Source: Ailurus styani (taxonomy: Eukaryota; Chordata; Mammalia; Carnivora; Ailuridae). Taken from it: a stretch of DNA of 64,000 nt. The notes beneath the pieces are model-generated. The model saw only the letters and a list, made by a program, of their open reading frames with translations, had not been told where the DNA came from and ran no database searches. Shown here piece by piece: positions 11,766-24,334 of the stretch (position 1 is the stretch's first letter; each line of letters starts with the position of its first letter). Location of the stretch: NCBI GenBank assembly GCA_002007465.1, contig LNAC01000108.1, positions 1,010,399-1,074,398 on the forward strand, written 5' to 3'. The translations under genes and the position numbers were made by a program.

Positions 11766-12165
11766 ATAGTATATTTGTATTTGATGGGTGAGTTTTTCTT
11801 TGTCTTGAACGAATTTTAAATACTTTTTTTCTGTTTAACCTCATGAGTATGAGCCAACAGATGGTATATTACTAAAAGAGAGCAGTTTTCAGGAAATAAA
11901 TTATTTGGTTTTTACTTAGCGCAGTAAACATATTGTTTCATTGCAAAGTCTTTTCACTTATTTTCTTTTTTCCATCAAGAGACTCATTCCCATTTTTAGT
12001 TAATTAACTATAGTCAGACCCTGAAAGCTTAGAAATACCAGGTATCAGATACATGTTTCATTTCAGGCAAACTTTTTTTGAAATTAACAAAGCTTACATC
12101 AGTCAGTTCACCTTGAATGATTTTGAAATTGTGAGACTGGGATAAAGAATATATATCCATTTCTT

Positions 12166-12375
12166 TTTTTTTTTTTTAAAGATTTTTTATTTATTCATTT
12201 GACACACAGAGAGAGATTACAAGTAAGCAGAGAGGCAGGCAGAGAGAGAGGAGAGAGGAGGAAGCAGGCTCCCCGCTGAGCAGAGAGCCCGACGTGGGCC
12301 TCGATCCCAGGACCCTGAGATCATGACCTGAGCCGAAGGCAGCGGCTTTAACCCACTGAGCCACCCAGGCGCCCC
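12166..12375 (-). mobile_element. CAN-SINE, first of a head-to-tail pair
   Basis: Begins after the duplication TATATATCCATTTCTT (12150-12165) with a T-tail and ends CCACCCAGGCGCCCC. It directly abuts the T-tail of the next copy. Confidence 0.93.
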
Positions 12376-12575
12376 TTTTTTTTTTTTTTTAAGATTTTAT
12401 TTATTCATTTGACAGAGAGAGAGTGAGCACAAGTAGGCAGAGCGGCCGGCAGAGGGAGAGGGAGAAGCAGGCTCTACACTGAGCAGGAAGCCTTATGCGG
12501 GGCTCGATCCCAGGACCCTGGGATCATGACCTGAGCTGAAGGCAGCCACTTAACCGACAGCCACCCAGGTGCCCC
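12376..12575 (-). mobile_element. CAN-SINE, second of a head-to-tail pair
   Basis: T-tail at 12376, ending CCACCCAGGTGCCCC, followed by the same 16-bp duplication at 12576-12591. The pair shares one outer target duplication. Confidence 0.93.
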
Positions 12576-12944
12576 TATATATCCATTTCTTAAAGATAGA
12601 TACATACATAATATGGAAGCATGAGATTAAATGGCACTTTCCTTCAACTCTAGCTCTATCTTGGTATTGTGCAAACACACTTTCAATTCCATATGAACTG
12701 TTTCTGTCTGCTGCCTTTTGGCATTCCAAATTTTGTAAAACAAGAGTTTTCCAAGAAGTCTAAAGTAAAATGAATTTCTGTTTATGAATCCCAGTTTTCT
12801 ATTAAATTCAGAATTTAATTTTCCATGCAAATAAAAAAGTTCCCTATGGTAGTGAGTTGAAATTTGAGGAAAGAATTAAGCACTAATTCCCCTCGTTCCT
12901 CTTGTGTATTATCATTGTTGAAAGAATAATCATTGAGAAGCATT

Positions 12945-13170
12945 GTTACAGAGTAGGAAAATCTGAGGCCTTGGAGCCTAGTCTTTCCACTTACTGGTTG
13001 TATAGCTTTAGGTAAATCACTGAACTTCTGTGTGCCTCAGTTTTCTTATAAAGTGGGAATAAGAATAACTCTTATGAGTTTGGCACATGTTAGGCTTTCG
13101 GATGTGATGGTTTTTTTTATTATAACATGCAAATTGCTAGGCGTATAGCAAGATTTTGAATAAATGTTAA
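12945..13170 (+). mobile_element. MIR SINE
   Basis: Shows the MIR core order: ttggagcctag, ccacttactggttgtatagc, tgaacttctgtgtgcctcag, and the tail with gaataaatgttaa. Old and diverged. Confidence 0.8.
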
Positions 13171-13237
13171 TCCCCTTCCTGCAGCCTCAATTTTCACTAA
13201 GTTCAGTGCTTCTGGTTTTTTGGTTTTTTTGGGTTTT

Positions 13238-13432
13238 TTTTAAGATTTTATTGATTTATTTGACACACAGAGTGAAAGCACAAGTAGGGGAAGCAGCAGG
13301 CAGAGGGAGAGGGAGAAGCAGGCTCCCCACTGAGCAGGGAGCCCGATACAGGACCCCATCCCAGGACCCTGGGATTATGACCTGAGCCAAAGGCAGCTGC
13401 TTGCTTAACCAACTGAACCACCCAGGCACCCC
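13238..13432 (-). mobile_element. CAN-SINE
   Basis: T-rich tail, GACACACAGAG, then ...GAACCACCCAGGCACCCC. More diverged than the 8-kb copies. Confidence 0.9.
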
Positions 13433-14270
13433 AGTGCATCCGATTCTGCAAAACATAATATCCTATGTGATTTGAATGATTTGAATGAAATAGTTAGAAT
13501 AAGTGCCATATGTAATCATAAGTTCTTTACTCATGTGCTTATATGCATATGAATAGTAATCACCATCACAGAAATCCACTGATAACTTACTACATTGAAA
13601 AAAGGAAGAAATACAAGGAATACCTTTTTTTTTAATGGGAGAAACTTAATGAAATTTCATTTACTTGGTAATGGTTATATACCATGACTTAAGAGCAAGA
13701 CATCTATACAACAATATACATCTCCCCACTTCTTCATTAACAGAACCCCCTACTTCTCCCCCATGATTTAGCTAGGCAGTAGTTTCTTTGGTAAGCGATT
13801 GTATTTTCCAGGCTACTTTGCAGCTAAGTGTGAACATGGGACTGACTTTTGACCAATGGGATAGAAACAGTAGTATATAACTAGCAGGCCACATCCTTAA
13901 AAGGAAAGGACTTGCCGTCCTCTTGTAATTTCCCCTTTTCAATGGGCTGGAATGTCAATGTGCTCATGGCAACCCAGTTCTGTCTATATGGGAAAGGGCA
14001 GCATATTAAAAACATGTTAAACTCATAAGGCAGGGCCACTTCTCTCCTGAATGGCCTGCTAGCTAGGACCTTCACATAAGAAAGAAGAAACCTTCCATCT
14101 TATTTCAGCCATTGTTATTTGGTCTCTACTAAAGTAGCCGAAGGCGTTTCCTAACAGATTTACTATGCCCAGTGTCATGCTACTGCTTAACATAGAACTT
14201 GAAATTCTAATCCAGACCATAAGGAAAGAAAAAAGAGACTATCAGTATTGGAAAGAAAAATAAAACTCAT

Positions 14271-14387
14271 TATTTTTATTTTATTTATTTATTTTTTAAG
14301 TAATCTCTATACCCAGTATGAAGCTTCAACTCACAACCCTGAGACAAAAGTTGGATGCTCCACCAACTGAGCCAGCCAGGGCGCCTG
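14271..14387 (-). mobile_element. Short CAN-SINE variant (tRNA-like unit without CT stretch)
   Basis: TTTATTTATTTATTTTTTAAG tail side followed by aatctctatacccag, aactcacaaccctgag and ccaactgagccagccagg, the shorter variant typical of this SINE group. Confidence 0.75.
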
Positions 14388-14937
14388 TGAAACTCATTAT
14401 TTTTAAGTCATATTTTCAGATGTTCAGGGGCACTTGTGTATTTAAGAAAACAGCAAACTATTAAAAATAGGTTTAAGGATGGTAGCTACAAAATAGTTCA
14501 TGAAAAGTTCAAGCACTTTTATACTAGAGCAGCAGGCAATTAGACAATGTGATTAAAAGGAAAAAATACTATTCACAGTAGCAGTGAAAGCTATAAAGTA
14601 TTTAGTAATTAAGTAATATACAAAAATCCTGTGTTTGTTTTAGTAGGTGGTGTTGGAAAACTGGCTTTTTACATGGAGAAAACAGGATACCTAACTAGCG
14701 TCATGTCCAAAGGTGGGCTCTCAATGGATTTAAAGGTCTTAAATGTGAAAGGTAAAATTATAAAATTAATAGAAATACAGAGAATATTGTTGTGGTCTGG
14801 GGGAGAAAAGGAGCTTCTTAAATAAAATTCTCAAAGCACAAACTATATGGAGAAAATTTGTATATTAATTTTATATCAGAATTAAAGATGTTTGTCAGTA
14901 AAAGATGGCAGACAAATGACAGGTTCAGAAAAGATAC

Positions 14938-15425
14938 AGGTTTCCCCACTCTCTGAAGGTACAGTGTTCCTATGAAAACTTTAGTAAACCAAATGGTGTA
15001 GAACGGAAATTTATATGGAAAATTTTAGCATTCCCATACTCCAAAATAACCTATCTTAGGTTTTTCTGATTCTTGGCACATCTTGCTAACAGATGCAAAA
15101 AAGAAACCAAGATAAAGCACAGATGCTCACAGACACCATGCAGAGAGAGTTTACAGAGACTGGGGTGGTTGATGCCGAGACTCTGAGGGTAGCTCCCAGG
15201 AAAGGAGCTTGGCAGTGTTGCTCTTGCTCCTTGGGGTGTGCGCTGCTTCTGTAAGGGCTAGCTCTAAAACTTAGAATGCTATTTTTGCATTGTGCCTTTT
15301 TGTGTGTGTGAAAGTGAAAATCCTCTTCTGATATCTTTTGGTTAGCAAAAATGGGTACTAATGTAAGTTTTTGTAAAAGTAAAGTGACCTAACACCGACT
15401 TTCGGAAAGCGGAAATACCTATACT
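14938..15425. mobile_element. Probable nonautonomous DNA transposon with terminal inverted repeats
   Basis: The left end (CAGGTTTCCCCACTCTCTGA) and the reverse complement of the right end (ATAGGTATTTCCGCTTTCCG) resemble each other, and the interior has mirrored segments (actttagtaaacc against ttggttagcaaaaat). I recall this as a common mammalian repeat but cannot name the family. Confidence 0.45.
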
Positions 15426-15700
15426 TGCAAAACCACCCAATGATATTTATCTAGAGTATATCCACAACTGCTGAATTGTAAAGAAAACTGAACAAAGAAT
15501 AATATTTCACAGAAGGGAAACCTAAACAGGGAACATGTATATGAAGAGATGTTCAGATTCCTTTAGTAGTCATGGGATTTCTCTTCAAATCTGTCAACTC
15601 ATGTCCTTAAGATTGGCCAGATTAGAAAAGTGGATAATGCCAAGTATATTCGTGGTAGGATATAAAAACCCTTACATATTGCAAGAATAATTGAACTGTA

Positions 15701-16011
15701 TAGTTGACCTTTGAACAATGCAGGAGTCAGGGCAATAATCACACAGTTGAAAATCAGAGTATTAGTTTTGACTCCCCAGAAACTTAACTGCTAGTAGCCT
15801 GTTGTTGACTGGAAGCCTTACTGATTTAACAGTCAGTTAACACATATTTTGTGTGTTATATATATTATAGGCTCCATTACAATAAAGTGAGGAAGAGAAA
15901 ATGTTATTAAGAAAATCATGAGGAAAAGAAAATTTACAGTACTGTACTACAAAATAATCCATGTATATGGGCACCTTACAGTTCAAACCCATGTGTTTTG
16001 AGGGTCAGCTG
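15701..16011 (-). mobile_element. MER2 (Tigger-type DNA transposon)
   Basis: Ends TAGTTGACCTTTGAACAATG and, on the other side, GAGGGTCAGCTG, inverted repeats flanked by TA. The interior (cagttaacacatattttgtg, gttattaagaaaatcatgag, acagtactgtact) matches MER2 as I know it. Confidence 0.85.
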
Positions 16012-16100
16012 TATATGCCGTCTGGAAGGCAATCTTAAACATCAAGAAAGTTTTGATAGCTTTTACTAAAAGAAAAAAAAAAACTCCCCTCCCCCAATTA

Positions 16101-18526
16101 AATAAAAGATTGTTACCACATGCATTTTGTGTATCTATATAATATGTATCATTATTCATTTAGTGAAGTACATTGATCAGTTTTTCTGATCTCAAACCAT
16201 CCTTGCATTCCTTAATGAAACCCTAATTTTACATGTATTTTTAATATATATACTTTTGGATTAGATATATAACCTTTACCAAGGACATTCCCTTCTATTC
16301 CTAGTTTCCCATGAGTTTTTCTTTCAGTTATAAAAAAGTGTTGAGCTTACAAATGCTCTTTTTAAGTTTATCTTTAATAGTCCTTATTTTTTGCCTTTAT
16401 GTTATGAAGCACATTAATTTTATGTTGAACAGTTTTTGCATTCCTTTACAAACCCTTATTAATTTAAAAATATGTATATACTGTTAGGTTTGGCTAGTTA
16501 GTATTTTATTTTGTTTTTCTTTTGTGTCTGTAATCACAAGTGAACTATTTCTTTTTTTTTTCTTGAATTCTCATCTGATTTTGGAATCACTAGACTCAAA
16601 AAGAGTTGGGCATGTTTTATTCCTTTTCCATTTTGTGGAACTTACAGAAAACTTTTGTTTTTGAATACATAGTCAAACTATAAAACTTACAATTCTGTTG
16701 TTTTTATCCCTCTAAAGGAGAGATCTTTACCGTTTTAATTCACTGAATGTTCACTGGCCTATTCAAATTTTTTACGTCAATTTGGATTTTTATATTCCTC
16801 TATAATTTTGTGTTTTCTCTATAATTTTATATTTTGCTAAGTTTCACATAGTTTCATCTTTATGTTCAGCTTTATTAACATATGGTTCATACATTTTTCC
16901 TTGGTATTTGGTATTGTTTGCATGTCCTCTTTTTTCTGATCCATCTTATCTAAGAATCTTTTCAAAAAATCATCATTTGGTTTTATCAGTCTTGCCTTTT
17001 CTCATTTCTGATTTTATTACTATCTTTCTTGTTTTTGTTTTTTTGGTTCATTTTTTAAATTGATGAATGATTGCTTCATTCATTCTTAATCATTCTTATT
17101 GCTGAAAATGATTTCAAATAATCAAAATAAAAAATGACTTCAGGTCTCTTTTTCCCTTCAGCTCTTTAATGGTGTTCCTAGATTCAGACATGATTTTTTT
17201 TTTCCAGACATGATTTTATCATCAGTCTGTTTGTAGATGTTTTTTCATTTCCTTTTTTAACCCTGGTGTTTTCCACCCTCCCATGCTTTGCCTGAAATTT
17301 TGTCAGTTTTCACGCTATTTTTGAGGTATACTAATACCCATTTTCTTTTTTTTTTTTTAAGATTTTATTTATTTATTTGACAGAGATACAGTGAGAGAGG
17401 GAACAAAAGCAGGGGGAGTGGGAGAGGGAGAAGCAGGCTTCCTGGTGAGCAGGGAGCCCATGTGGGGCTCAATCCCAGTATCCATTTTCTTGATTAATTC
17501 CTCTTATCAGTGTACAGTCCCTTAGCTTTTTTTTTTTGCATTGAATTCTATTTCATCTGATACTATAAATATTGATCCCTTACCTTTCCCATAATTAATA
17601 TTTGCCTGATAATGTTTTCCTGTCATTTTTGCTCTATATTGTTAGATGTTTTATATAGAATTCATAGAATCTTTTTAATTTTTTACTCCTTTGTTTATAT
17701 CAGTATAGATTCATGGGTTCCTATCTTATTCATTGGGCTGTAATCTGGTGCTCTCGTTATTTGTTTTAATACTCAATTGTCCTAGATTGAACCAATGGAA
17801 GCCCGTTCTGGTCGGCTCCTATGTCCTTCTGATATATCCCCATCATTTTTTCAGCATTTACTTACTCAAAACAAGATGTTCCAAGATTATTCTGTACTTT
17901 CCCTGCCCTAATCTTGGAATCCGTCGTGGAATCCTAATGCCTTAGCACTTGTTGCTCATCTACTGAGGTAAAATTATTTCTTATGTCCTATTGGTGTATA
18001 GAATCAGTCAATCCATAAACAAATTATACACATATCACATAACTATATACAACTATATCTATCCATCTACCTATTTTAGCCTATGAGTTCTTAACCTTTC
18101 TTAAAATTTCAGTTCAACCCCTTGGGTTTCTTTCTAGCCTTCTCCCTTTACGCGTTCATAAATCGTTATACAAAACAGTGAGAAATCTGGCTCCCATTAT
18201 TCTCAGTGTATGCACTTACTTGGAATCACTTACTTGCACAATGTTTTCAGTCTCCTTACCATTCCGCCACCCACCACCTCATTTGCTCTGCTGCTGGGCT
18301 GCTTGACTGTGGCACCCCTCACCAGCAGACTGCCTGGGCTCTGGGCGCACCCAATTACTCCATACCATTTGCTTCCTCAACTGCTAATGTCTCTGTGCAG
18401 GGGGAACAGGTGAAGATGGAAAATAAGGGGTGGGAGTCTGTCTTCAGTTAAGTTTAAAATGTTTATATTCATTTTAACTACCTCTATTAGAACTTATTTC
18501 TGCTGTTATTTTTCTTTTCATTTTGA
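16101..18526 (-). mobile_element. Old L1 fragments, antisense
   Basis: T-rich, with phrases of inverted L1 ORF2 (for example aatcatcatttggttttatcag near 16970 and tttcatctgatactataaatattg near 17550). No frames survive. 18100-18526 is less clear. A truncated SINE sits at 17350-17477. Probably the left part of an old L1 into which the younger L1 inserted. Confidence 0.55.
17350..17477 (-). mobile_element. Truncated CAN-SINE
   Basis: T-tail, GACAGAGATACAGTGAGAG, then stops after GGGGCTCAATCCCAG without the GGCGCC head. Similar CCCATTTTCTT / TCCATTTTCTT on the two sides suggest a 5'-truncated insertion. Confidence 0.8.
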
Positions 18527-19858
18527 TAAGTGTATTCTTTAATCCCCATCACCTGTTTCCACATCCCTCCCAACACCTACCTCCCTTCAGGTAACCCATC
18601 AGTTTGTTCTCTATAGTTAAGAGTCTGTTTTCTTGATTTGTCTCTTTTTTCTTCCCTCCTTTTGCTTATTTCTTGAATTCCACATATAAGTGACATCATA
18701 TGGTATTTGTCTTTCTCTGACTTATTTTGTTTAACGTTATGCTTTCTAGCTCTACCCATGTTGCAAATGGAAGGATTTCATTTGTTTTCATGGCTGAGTA
18801 ATACTCCATTCATCTACCTGTCGACACTTAGGCTACTTCTATACTTTGGCTATTGTAAGTAATGCTGCATTAAACATAGGGGTTCATGTAATGCCTTGGA
18901 ATTCGTGTTTTTGTATTTTGGGGGTAAATACCCAGTAGTGGTATTACTGGATTATAGGATCATTATATTTTTAACTTTGAGGAAACTCCATATTGTTTTC
19001 CACAGTGGCTGCACCAGTTTGCATCTCCACCAACAGTGCAAGAGGGTTCCTTTTTCTCCACACCATCACCAACACTTGTTTCTTGTGTTTTTGATTTTAG
19101 CCATTCTGACAGATGTAAGGTGATATCTCATGAGAGTTTTGATTTGCATTTCCCTTTTGATGAGTGCTGTTGAACATATTTTCATGTGTCTCTTGGCCAC
19201 CTGTATGTCTTCTTTGGAGAAATGTCTGTTCATGTTTTCTGCCCATTTTTTAACTGGATTATTTGTTCTTGGGGTGTTGAGTTAACAGTTGTTTATATAT
19301 TTTGCATACTAACCCTTTATTGCAAATGTCACTTGCAAATATCTTCTTCCACTTAGCAGGTTGTCTTTTAGTTTTGTTAATTGTTTGCTGTGCAGAAACT
19401 TTTCATTTTTATGTAATTCCAATAGTTTTTGCTTTTATTTCTCTTGCCTCAGGAGACGTATCTAGAAAAATGTTGCTATGGCCAATGTCAGAGAAATTAC
19501 TATCTGTACTTTGTTCAAGGATTTTTATAGTTTCAGGACTCACATTTAGGTCTTTAATCTATTTTAAGTATTTTTGTATATGATGAAAAAAGTGGTCCGG
19601 TTTCATTCTTTTGTTTGTTGCTGTCCAGTTTTCCCAATACCATTTGTTGAAGATACTGTCTTTTTCCCACTCTGTATTCATTCCTCCTTTGTTGAAGATT
19701 AATTAATACTTGTGGGTTTATTTATGGCTTTTCTGTTCTGTTCCGTTGACCTGTATGTTTATTTTTATGCCACTGCCATTCGGTTTTAATTCCTACCACT
19801 TTGTTATATAACTGAAATCTGGAATCATGATAACTCCAGTTTTTTCTTTTTCATTTCC

Positions 19859-20036
19859 TTAAAAGATTTTATTTATTTATTTGAGAGAGCATGAAAGCGA
19901 GAGAGATCACAGAGGCAGAGGGAGAAGCTGACTTACTGCTGAGCAGAGATCCTGATGCGGGATTCAATCCCAGGGCTCTGAGAACATGACCTGAGCCAAA
20001 GCCAGACGCTGAACCAACTGAGCCGCCAGATGCCCG
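19859..20036 (-). mobile_element. CAN-SINE in L1
   Basis: AAAAGATTTTATTTATTTAT tail side, ending AGCCGCCAGATGCCCG. Splits the L1 ORF2 C-terminal region from the 3' part. Confidence 0.9.
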
Positions 20037-20834
20037 TTTCTCATTTTCAGCATTGCTTTGGCTATTAGAGGTTTTGTGGTTCCATACAAATTTTAGGATT
20101 GTCTGTTCTATTTCTATGAAAAATGACATTGATATTTTGATACAGATCACATTAAATCTGTAGATTGCTTTGGGTAGTATAGCAATGTTAACAATACTTG
20201 TTCTTTCAGTCCATGAGCATGGAATGTCTTTCCTTTTCTTTGCATCACCTTGAATTTCTTTCATCAGTGTCTCAAAGTTTTCAGAGTACAGGTCTTTCAC
20301 CTCTTTGGTTAAGTTTATTTCTAGATATTTTATTGTTTTTTTTGTTTTGTTTTGTTTTGTTTTTTTTTTGGATATTTTATTGTTTTTGGTGAAATTGAAG
20401 ATGTAGTTGTTTTCTTAGTTTCACTTTTTACTGTTTCATTATTAGTGTATAGGAATTCAACAGATTTCTATACATTGATTTTGTATCCTGCAACTTCACT
20501 GAATTCATCTGTCAGTTCTAGTAGTTTTGGGTAGTCTTTAGGGTTTTCTATATATAGTATCCTGAGTTTTACTTCTTCCTTACCAGTCTGGATGCCTTTA
20601 ATTTTTTTATGTTATCTAATTGCTGTGGCTAGGACCTAGTACTGTGCTGAATAAAAGTGGTGAGAGTGGGTGTCCTTACCTTGTTCCTGTCCTTAGGAGA
20701 AAAACTCAGTTTTTAACCATTGAGTATAATGTTAACTCTGGGTCTTTCATAAAAAGCCTTTATTATGTTGAGATGTGTTCCTGCTGGACCTACTTTGCAG
20801 AAGTTTTTTGGGGGGTTTTGTTTGTTTTGTTTTG

Positions 20835-21021
20835 TTTAAGATTTTATTTATTTGTTAGCGAGGGAGAGAGAGCACAAGCAGAGGGAGCAGCAGGCAGAGG
20901 AAGAGGGAGAAGCAGGCTCTCCGCAGAGGAGGGAGCCCAATGCAGGACTCAGTGCCAGGACCCTGGGATTGTGACCTGAGCCGAAGGCATACGCTTAACC
21001 GACTGAGCCACTCAGGCTCCC
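20835..21021 (-). mobile_element. CAN-SINE in L1
   Basis: Starts TTTAAGATTTTATTTATTTG, ends GAGCCACTCAGGCTCCC. Repeats of TGCAGAAG plus T-run on both sides (near 20797 and 21022) are the target duplication. Confidence 0.9.
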
Positions 21022-21875
21022 TGCAGAAGGTTTTTTTATCATGAATGGATGTTGTACTTTGTTGAGTGTTTTTTCTGCATCTGTTGAAATCACCATATAG
21101 TTTTTATCATTTCTCTTATTGAAAACAGTCATATTGATTGATTGACAAGTACTGAACCACTGTTAAATCCCAGGAATAAATCCCACTTGATTGTGGTGTA
21201 TGTTTTTTTTAATGTATTATGAATTCAGCTTACTAATATTTTGTTGCAGATTTTTATATCTATATTCATGAGAGATGTTGGCTTGCAGTTCTCTTTGTTT
21301 ATGCTGTCTTCATCTGGTTTTGGTGTTGGGGTGATACTGGCCTCAGAATGACTTTGGCAGTTCTCCTTCGTCTTCTGTTTTTTGGAGTACTTTGAGAAAA
21401 GGTATTAACTCTTTAAGTGTTTGGTAGAATTAGCCTTGAAGCCATCTGGTCTTGGACTTTCGTTTTTTGGAAGTCTTTTGATTACTGATTTAATTTCATT
21501 GCTGGTAATTGGTCTATTCAAATTTTATTTCTTCCTGCTTTAATTTTGGTAGGTTATATGTTTCTAGGACTTCACCCATTTTTTCTCAGTTGTTCTGTTT
21601 GTTGCAAGCATATAGTTTTCATAATATTCTGTTATAGTTGTTTGTATTTCTGTGGTATTTGTTATTTCTCCTCTTTCATTAGTTATTTTGTTTATTTAGG
21701 TCCTCTCCCCCCACCCCTTTTTTTTGTTATGAGTCTGGCTAAAGATTTATCAATTTTGTTGATCTTTTAAAAGGAACCATTTCCTGGTTTCATTGATCTG
21801 TTGTTTTTTTCATTTCTATATCATTTATTTCTCCTCTAATCTATTATTTCCTTCCTTTTGCTGTGTTTGGGTTTT

Positions 21876-22099
21876 TTGTTTTTGTTTTGTTTTTAAAGAT
21901 TATTTATTTATTTATTTATTTATTTATTATTTATTTGACAGAGAGCGATCACAAGGAGGCAGAGAGGCAGGCAGAGAGAGAGGGGGAAGCAGGCTCCCTG
22001 CTGAGCGGAGAGCCCAATACGGGACTCGATCCCAGGACCCTGAGATCATGACCTGAGCCGAAGGCAAAGACTTAATCTGCTGAGCCACCCAGGTGCCCC
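21876..22099 (-). mobile_element. CAN-SINE in L1
   Basis: Long T-rich and ATTTATTT-repeat tail, ends CCACCCAGGTGCCCC. Perfect 15-bp duplication CTGTGTTTGGGTTTT at 21861-21875 and 22100-22114. Confidence 0.94.
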
Positions 22100-22259
22100 C
22101 TGTGTTTGGGTTTTGTTCCTTTTCTAACTCCTTTAGGTATAAGTTTAGGTTGTTTATTTGAGACTTTTCTTGCTTCTTGAAGTAGGCCTGTATTGCTATA
22201 AATTTCCCTCTTAGAACCACTTTTGCTGCATCCCAAAGATTTTGGACCATCTTGTTTTC

Positions 22260-22449
22260 TTTTTTTTTTTTTAAAGATTTTATTTATTTATTTCACGGAG
22301 GGAGAGAGATCACAAGGAGGCAGAGAGACAGGCAGAGAGAGAGGGGGAAGNCGAGCAGAGAGCCCGATGCGGGCCTCGATCCCAGGACCCTGAGATCATG
22401 ACCTGAGCCGAAAGCAGAGGCTTTAACCCACTGAGCCACCCAGGCGCCC
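22260..22449 (-). mobile_element. CAN-SINE in L1, with one N
   Basis: Perfect 15-bp duplication GACCATCTTGTTTTC at 22245-22259 and 22450-22464. A single N at 22351 replaces roughly 15-20 bases present in sister copies, so this marks a small unresolved join. Confidence 0.94.
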
Positions 22450-23228
22450 GACCATCTTGTTTTCATGTAATTTTTTATTTTTCTTTGTTTTCATGGTTGA
22501 CCCCTTCATTGTTGAGTAGCATGTTATTTGAACTCCATGTATTGGTGGTCTTTCTGGATTTTTTCTTGGGATTGATTCTAGTTTAATAATATTATAATCA
22601 GAAAAGGTACATGGTATGACTTTGACTTTTTTAATTTGTTGACACTTGTGTTGTGGCCTAAAATGTGATTTATTCTGGAGACTATTCTGTGTGAGAAGAA
22701 TGTGTATTCTGCTGTTTTAAGATCAGATGTTCTGAATAGGTCTGTAAATCCATCTGGTCCAGTGTGTCATTCAAAGCCACTGTTTCTTTGTTCATTTTCT
22801 GTTTGGATGATATGTCCCATCAATTTAAGGGGGGTGTTAACGTCCCCTACTATTATTGTATTATTATCAGTTATGTCCTTTATGTTTGTTATTAACTATT
22901 TTATATATTTGGGTGCTCCCATGTTGGGTGCTCCCAATTATTCTATCCTCTTGTTTGGTTGTCCCCTTTATTATTATACAGTGTCCTTAGTCTCTGTTAC
23001 AGTCTTTGTTTTAAAATCTGTTTTGTCTGATATAAATATTGCTACTCCAGCTTTCTTTTGACATCCATTTACATGATAAATGTTTCTCCCATCTCCTTAC
23101 TTTCAATCTGTAGGTGTCTTTAGGTCTGAAATGAGTCGCTTGTAGGTATCCTATAGATGGGCCTTTGATGCACTGTGTTACTGTGTCTTTTGAGTGAAGT
23201 GTTTAGTCCACTTACAGTCAAAGTAATT

Positions 23229-23416
23229 TTTTTTTTAAGATTTTTTTTATTTATTTGACAGAGATCACAAGTAGGCAGAGAGGCAGGCAGAGGGAGAGGG
23301 GGAAGCAGACTCCCCGCTGAGCAGAGAGCCCGATGCGGGACTCAGTTCCAGGACCCCGAGATCACAACCTGAGCTGAAGGCAGGAGGCTTTAACCCACTG
23401 AGCCACCCAGGTGCCC
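23229..23416 (-). mobile_element. CAN-SINE in L1
   Basis: TTTTTTTTTAAGATTTTTTT tail side, ends CCACCCAGGTGCCC. Flanks CAAAGTAATT and CGAAGTAATT are the likely duplication. Confidence 0.92.
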
Positions 23417-24151
23417 AAATCGAAGTAATTATTGGTAGATAGGTATTCATCCCCATTTTGTTACTTGTTTTGTAGTTGTTTCTATAGATTTTCTCTGATC
23501 CTTCTCTTGCTCTCATGATTTGTTGGCCTTCTTTAGTGATATACTTGGATTTCTTTCTCTTGATTCTTTGCATATCTATTACTGGTTTTTCATTTCCGGT
23601 TACCATTAGGTTTGTATGTAACATCTATATACAGTAGTCTATTTTAAGTTGATGGTTGCTTAGATTTGAACGTGTTCTTTACTCCACTCCTCCCTGTTTT
23701 AGGCATATGTTGTCATTTGAATTTTTTTATTTTATTAATCCCTTGACTTATTTTTATAGAAATACTTATTTTTACTGATTTTGTGGGGGTTTTTTTACTT
23801 TTTGTATTCTCACTTAGGGTCTTTCCACTCAGAGTCCCCTTTAATACTGATTTCTTGTAGTGCTCATTTAGTGGTCATGAACTCCTTTGTTTTTGTTTGA
23901 ATCATGAACGCCTTTAGTTTTTGTTTGAGAAACTCTCTCCTATTTTGAATGATAACCTTACTGGATAGAGTAATTCTTGGCTGTAGATTTTTCCCTTTAA
24001 AGGCACTTTGAATATATCATACCACTCCCTTCTGGCCTGCAGGGTTTCTGCTGAAAAAATCTGATAGCCTTCTGGAGTTTGCCGTATATGTAACTATCAT
24101 CTTTTCTCTTGCTGTGTTTAAATTTTTTCTTTAGCGCTATTTTTTGCCACT

Positions 24152-24334
24152 TTTAAAAAAGATTTTTATTTGAGAGAAAAAGGGGGAGAGAGAGCACACA
24201 AGAGGGGGAGGGGCCGACGGAGAGGGAGATGCAGGCTCCCCACTGAGTAGGGAGCTTGATGTGGGGCTCAATCCCAGGACCTTGAGATCATGACCTGAGC
24301 TGAAGGCAGAAGACCTGGGTCACCCAGGTGCCCC
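24152..24334 (-). mobile_element. CAN-SINE in L1, older subfamily
   Basis: Diverged copy ending TCACCCAGGTGCCCC. Imperfect flanking repeats (CTATTTTTTGCCACTTTTAA against CTATTTCTTTGCCATTTTAA). Confidence 0.88.

Larger units (their letters stand above)
9486..11785 (+). other. ZMYM4: ZMYM4 3' UTR (end inferred)
   Basis: The stretch after the TAA is AT-rich, has no recognisable repeat and no coding pattern, and runs to an AATAAA at 11760-11765. A T/GT-rich tract follows that signal, as expected downstream of a cleavage site. The implied UTR of about 2.3 kb fits the roughly 7 kb human transcript as I remember it. Earlier AATAAA hexamers at 9851-9856, 9971-9976 and 11030-11035 and a later one at 11895-11900 could give shorter or slightly longer forms. 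Confidence 0.5.
11786..16100. other. Intergenic region after ZMYM4
   Basis: Contains tandem CAN-SINEs (12166-12575), a MIR (12945-13170), another SINE (13238-13432), a short SINE (14271-14387), an inverted-terminal-repeat element (14938-15425) and MER2 (15701-16011). 13440-14270 includes a stretch that looks like a common mammalian repeat I cannot name. No gene is seen. Confidence 0.7.

Noticed and set aside
19869..20300. 143-codon open frame on the - strand
   Set aside because: It is L1 ORF2 C-terminal sequence ([12 protein letters not shown]) run together with a CAN-SINE, not a host gene.
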